This document shows, in pieces, positions 60,546 to 64,000 of a DNA stretch of 64,000 nucleotides. The position numbers and the translations under genes are program-made. Numbering within the stretch: the stretch's first letter is position 1; every line of letters begins with the position of its first letter. The notes under the pieces are model-generated. The model worked only from the letters and a program-made list of their open reading frames with translations. It was not told where the DNA came from and did not search any database. Source of the DNA: Xenorhabdus miraniensis (GTDB taxonomy: Bacteria; Pseudomonadota; Gammaproteobacteria; Enterobacterales; Enterobacteriaceae); contig NZ_NITZ01000006.1 in NCBI RefSeq assembly GCF_002632615.1, positions 62,001 to 126,000 on the forward strand, read 5' to 3'.

Positions 60546-61148
60546 TTATCCTTCCGGCCAATATTCGGTCTGAACATTAAATGCACGCAAAATAATAAAT
60601 CCCGCGTGATTATCGACAATACTGTAGGTGCCCTGTTGAAAGGGAAAAGACCACATGGCAGTTATCGGCAGTTTGAGTAATCCGGCAAGCAATAATCCCA
60701 AAACCCCCTGATGCGCAACAATCAGGCGATTTTCTGAAACCGTATCAGAACGTAATTCTTCGGTGTACTCTTTCACCCGCTCCGCAAAATGCCTGAATGA
60801 TTCCCCCTCAGGTGGGCAGCCATGTTGCCAGTCCGCCAACCAGCGTGACCAAGCCTGTGGATCTTCTTTAGCGATATTTTCGTGATGGCGCAATTCCCAT
60901 GCCCCAAAATCCAATTCATTGAGACGGCTGTCGTTCTGTATGCCTGATGGAGAAATGATTTGTGCTGTCCGGTGTGCCCGCTGCTTTTTACTACAGTGGA
61001 CGGATTGAAAGGTAATATTTTTCAATGCAATGGCAAGTTGTTGCGCCTGCCTGACTCCCACTTCCGTCAAGGGTAAGTCAGTTTTGCCGCAAAAGACACT
61101 ATCAATGTTGGCTTGTGTCTGCCCATGCCGCACGAGAAAAATCCGCAT
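60546..61148 (-). CDS. cobC: alpha-ribazole phosphatase / histidine phosphatase
   Basis: The protein has 200 residues of the phosphoglycerate-mutase-like family: LVRHGQT with the catalytic His at 8, then CSKKQRAHRTAQII, LNELDFGAWE and VAHQGVLGLLL. Position between cobS and cobT supports removal of the phosphate from alpha-ribazole-P or cobalamin phosphate. Confidence 0.93.
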   Translation of the reverse strand: MRIFLVRHGQTQANIDSVFCGKTDLPLTEVGVRQAQQLAIALKNITFQSVHCSKKQRAHRTAQIISPSGIQNDSRLNELDFGAWELRHHENIAKEDPQAWSRWLADWQHGCPPEGESFRHFAERVKEYTEELRSDTVSENRLIVAHQGVLGLLLAGLLKLPITAMWSFPFQQGTYSIVDNHAGFIILRAFNVQTEYWPEG

Positions 61149-61176
61149 CTGATTATTCTCTCCCTATGTATTTTAT

Positions 61177-61935
61177 TTATTGCCAAATCATCGCCACCAA
61201 GAAAATAACTTCCCCTGCTTCAATTGCAGCGCCCAACGTATCACCCGTTTGCCCGCCAAGGCGATAATTGAAATACAAAGCAAGCCCATAAATCACGAAC
61301 AGTGTTATCATCATGGCCGTTAAGCCTTGCCAGTTCCCCAGCGCCATGACCAATACTGCTCCTCCTAACAAAGTCAACGCAGCAGAGTAAGAGGTAACCC
61401 GGCCAATATAACTACTTCCCATCCCCTCACCTTCACGGGCATAACGTTGCCCATACATTAAAAGCACTACGGCTGTACGCCCGACAATCGGCGCACATGT
61501 CAATACAGCAAGCAAGTCAAAAAAGGAGTAGTAATAGAGTTCGACGACAGCCAATGTCTTAATCAAGATACAAAAAATCAGCGCGATGCCGCCATAAGTC
61601 CCAAGCCGGCTATCACGCATGATATCCAGCATTTTTTCCCGCTGGCGGGCAGAAAAAATCCCATCACAGGTATCCGCCAATCCATCTAAATGTAGCCCGC
61701 CCGTCAGCAGGGCCAGTACCAGTACATAACTAATCGCACCAATATACATTCCTCCACCAGACTGGCTGATAGAGAGCGATACCAAACCAGCCAAGCCACC
61801 GACAATCAGGCCGACTAATGGAAAATAGGGAACACCACGCCAATATTGCTGGAAATGCCCCCCCGCTCCCCATCTTTCAGGAACAGGAAGCCGTGTCAAA
61901 AACTGTAAGGTGGCCCAAAAAAGGCTCAGTTTCAT
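61177..61935 (-). CDS. cobS: adenosylcobinamide-GDP ribazoletransferase (cobalamin synthase)
   Basis: The protein has 252 residues with six or seven membrane helices. Landmarks: FLTRLPVP near residue 13, [34 protein letters not shown] with the metal-binding Asp/Glu cluster, and [10 protein letters not shown]. It joins adenosylcobinamide-GDP and alpha-ribazole. It overlaps cobU by 4 bases. Confidence 0.96.
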   Translation of the reverse strand: MKLSLFWATLQFLTRLPVPERWGAGGHFQQYWRGVPYFPLVGLIVGGLAGLVSLSISQSGGGMYIGAISYVLVLALLTGGLHLDGLADTCDGIFSARQREKMLDIMRDSRLGTYGGIALIFCILIKTLAVVELYYYSFFDLLAVLTCAPIVGRTAVVLLMYGQRYAREGEGMGSSYIGRVTSYSAALTLLGGAVLVMALGNWQGLTAMMITLFVIYGLALYFNYRLGGQTGDTLGAAIEAGEVIFLVAMIWQ

Positions 61936-62477
61936 TTAATCTTTACCTCAATGCCTGAAACCAAAAACCAGACTTCTTTAGCCGCCCGTGCTAGCTTTTG
62001 GTTGACACGTCCAGCGATATCGACAAAATGGCGCGCCAATCTGTTTTCAGGTGTGATTCCCATTCCTAATTCATTGGTCACCAAACAGACTGGCATAGGA
62101 CACATCACACTGGCATCAACCAGATCATCAATCTGATGATGGATAGACACCTCCAAGGATGCAAAATCCAGTTCATCAGGTGATCTTCCACCCGATAAAT
62201 CAAATAATAAGTTAGCAATCAATGTGGTGACACATTCAAGTATAACGCCCTCTTGAGGTTGGCGGTGCTGGCGGATAACGGAACCTAAGTTTTGATGGCC
62301 TTCCCAAGTCCGCCAATGTACCGGGCGTTCCTGTTTATGTCGCTCAATGCGGGCCGCCATTTCGGCATCTGTCACCTGAGCTGTGGCAATATACAATACT
62401 TGTTCGCATTGTTCAGCAATCAGGCGTTCAGCATGGCTGCTTTTTCCACTGCGCGCCCCTCCTGTCACCAAAATCAT
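61932..62477 (-). CDS. cobU: adenosylcobinamide kinase / guanylyltransferase
   Basis: The protein has 181 residues: P-loop [12 protein letters not shown] at 6-17, the GMP-accepting histidine in [15 protein letters not shown], and [25 protein letters not shown]. It phosphorylates adenosylcobinamide and adds GMP. Overlaps cobQ and cobS by 4 bases each. Confidence 0.96.
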   Translation of the reverse strand: MILVTGGARSGKSSHAERLIAEQCEQVLYIATAQVTDAEMAARIERHKQERPVHWRTWEGHQNLGSVIRQHRQPQEGVILECVTTLIANLLFDLSGGRSPDELDFASLEVSIHHQIDDLVDASVMCPMPVCLVTNELGMGITPENRLARHFVDIAGRVNQKLARAAKEVWFLVSGIEVKIK

Positions 62478-64000
62478 GGCGTGACTCCATCACAGACTCC
62501 ACTTCTTTCTCTCAACAATTTGTGCTCACGCATTAACTGGTAAATCCGCCGGATATCCAGATGTTCACGCATGCTGGCAGCCAATATGTTGAATTGTTTT
62601 TCTTTATGTTGGAAGTAATTGAAAACCATATTTTCCAATGGCGCGTAACCCTTACGTATACGAAGCTGATTTAATAGCGATCGGGTAAAAGCATTCTGGT
62701 CAAACAAACCATGCAGATAACTTCCCATCACTAAACCATCCTGAGCAACAGCGCCATCAAACCAAGTTTTTTCCTTACCATTGTGTAAATACATTTTGGC
62801 GAAAGGCGTTGCCTGCTGACCAAGCCGGGTTATTCCCATATGAATTTCATAACCCGTAATCGGCTGTTCACTGCATAAATTCAGCATCCCCGATAATGCC
62901 GGCATCACAACGCCCGTCACTTGTGCCGTCTGCTTTTCGTGAGAGAATTGTGTTTCAGTATCCAATAATCCCAAGCCTGCCATTTGGGTTAAGCCGGATT
63001 CCACTTCATCCACAATCTGCTTCCCTAACATTTGGTAGCCGCCACAGATCCCAATAATCGGCACTTGTTTCTGGTGAGCGTTTTTTTGGTGAACGTTTTT
63101 TTGGTGAATATCGATAATGGCCTGATCAAACCCTTGGATTTTTAGCCATGCCAAATCACCTAAAGTATTTTTACTGCCGGGAAGAATAATAAGATCAGCG
63201 CCCTGAAGCGCAGAAGGCTCAGAGACATAACGCAGATGCACATCCGGTTGAGCCGCCAGCGCGTTGAAATCCGTAAAATTGGCAATATGAGGGTATTGAA
63301 TCACCGCTATATCGAGGTAATCTTCTGCTTCTTTCTCCGACTGCCCATATTTCCCCAACTGATCATATTTCCTCAACTGCAAAGCAACACTGTCTTCATC
63401 TTCCAGATCAAGATCCAGCCACGGCAAAACCCCCAAGATCGGGACTTGCGTCAAGGCTTCGATCTGATCAATACCCGATTTTAATAACGCCAGATCACCA
63501 CGAAATTTGTTGATAATCACGCCCTTGACCCGTTCTTTTTCCTCTGGTTTGAGTAAGGCCAGCGTGCCGTAAATTGATGCAAACACCCCACCCCGATCGA
63601 TATCCGCCACCAGGATCACAGGTGCATCCACTAATTCAGCCATGCCCATATTGACGATATCGCGATCACGCAGATTGATTTCTGCCGGGCTGCCCGCACC
63701 TTCTAACACCATGATATCCGTTTCTGCTGCCAGACCGTTATATGCCTCCAGAATTTGCTGGAGCAGTTGGGGCTTATATTCGTGATATTCCACCGCATTC
63801 ATGCTGCACATGACTTTTCCCATGAAAACCACTTGCGCTTTGCGATCGCTGGTGGGTTTCAGCAACACAGGGTTCATGCGGACATCCGGTGCAATACCGG
63901 CTGCTTCTGCCTGAAATATCTGTGCTCGTCCCATCTCTTTGCCATCGGCAGTAATGCCAGAATTCAGTGCCATATTCTGTGACTTGAAAGGAGTACAGCA
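62474..64000 (-). CDS. cobQ: cobyric acid synthase (partial at window edge)
   Basis: The frame is open through the right edge; the last codons visible encode CCTPFKSQN just before MALNSGIT, so only about 40 N-terminal residues with the P-loop lie outside. It amidates four side chains of adenosylcobyrinic diamide with glutamine. Landmarks: [53 protein letters not shown] with the glutaminase Cys, and [15 protein letters not shown] 15-bp tandem repeat inserts HQKN-type residues before IGICGGYQ. Also called cbiP. Confidence 0.96.
   Translation of the reverse strand, partial: CCTPFKSQNMALNSGITADGKEMGRAQIFQAEAAGIAPDVRMNPVLLKPTSDRKAQVVFMGKVMCSMNAVEYHEYKPQLLQQILEAYNGLAAETDIMVLEGAGSPAEINLRDRDIVNMGMAELVDAPVILVADIDRGGVFASIYGTLALLKPEEKERVKGVIINKFRGDLALLKSGIDQIEALTQVPILGVLPWLDLDLEDEDSVALQLRKYDQLGKYGQSEKEAEDYLDIAVIQYPHIANFTDFNALAAQPDVHLRYVSEPSALQGADLIILPGSKNTLGDLAWLKIQGFDQAIIDIHQKNVHQKNAHQKQVPIIGICGGYQMLGKQIVDEVESGLTQMAGLGLLDTETQFSHEKQTAQVTGVVMPALSGMLNLCSEQPITGYEIHMGITRLGQQATPFAKMYLHNGKEKTWFDGAVAQDGLVMGSYLHGLFDQNAFTRSLLNQLRIRKGYAPLENMVFNYFQHKEKQFNILAASMREHLDIRRIYQLMREHKLLRERSGVCDGVTP

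Overview
The window looks like the chromosome of an entomopathogenic enterobacterium of the Xenorhabdus/Photorhabdus group, most likely Xenorhabdus. Three things point there: a three-gene isocyanide cluster of the rhabduscin type (isnA, isnB, glycosyltransferase), a headless P2-type phage-tail island of the xenorhabdicin type, and enterobacterial housekeeping genes (prpRBCDE, yceJI, eco, ydcH, queH, cob genes). The assignment rests on gene content and remembered family sequences, not on a database search.

Layout. 1-5 kb is an eroded accessory zone with a YopT-type (C58) cysteine peptidase, an orphan tail-fibre gene, a tail-fibre pseudogene and a truncated DUF6338-like membrane gene, bracketed by two ~155-bp imperfect direct repeats. 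5-7.6 kb holds a small secreted protein, a 27-residue candidate peptide, an SH3-like protein and a PLP-dependent lyase or racemase. 7.8-15.4 kb is the propionate (2-methylcitrate) locus, prpR divergent from prpBCDE, with a clear sigma-54 promoter and four ATGAAACA-type boxes. 15.7-22.2 kb is a mobile-element-rich island: a GST, a deleted IS1, a papain-like cysteine peptidase with a partner gene, ISAs1 and IS110 fragments and, between two copies of an 87-bp IS110-type leader, a metzincin protease flanked by two small secreted proteins that resemble AB5-toxin B subunits. 22.7-30.3 kb returns to core genes (yceJI, aqpZ, eco, ydcH) with the isocyanide cluster inside.

30.4-52.4 kb is the tail island, in P2 order: ogr, D, U, T, E/E', FII, FI, fibre cassettes, G, H, I, J, W, V, Rz/Rz1, holin, X, then a dinI-like gene, a gpA-type HUH endonuclease and a CI repressor. 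No capsid, terminase, portal, integrase or endolysin gene is seen, so it reads as an R-type bacteriocin with phage-derived control (Ogr, late promoters of the form TGT-N12-ACA, an SOS box). Its fibre region contains two gix/cix-like recombination sites in inverted orientation around a ~4.9-kb segment with an active and a silent fibre end, i.e. an invertible host-range switch. The tape-measure gene carries an expanded ladder of 18-residue repeats.

52.4-64 kb: a GNAT pseudogene, a membrane bactofilin, a 1.35-kb AT-rich gap, an orphan ExsA-like regulator with no type III secretion genes beside it, a possible structured RNA, queH, a divergent SDR/acyl-CoA ligase pair, and the cobalamin assembly operon cobQ-cobU-cobS-cobC-cobT running off the right edge.

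The most unusual elements are the B-A-B metzincin toxin candidate (19.5-21.9 kb), the invertible fibre cassette (38.4-43.4 kb), and the pairing of a YopT-like effector with an ExsA-like regulator in one window.
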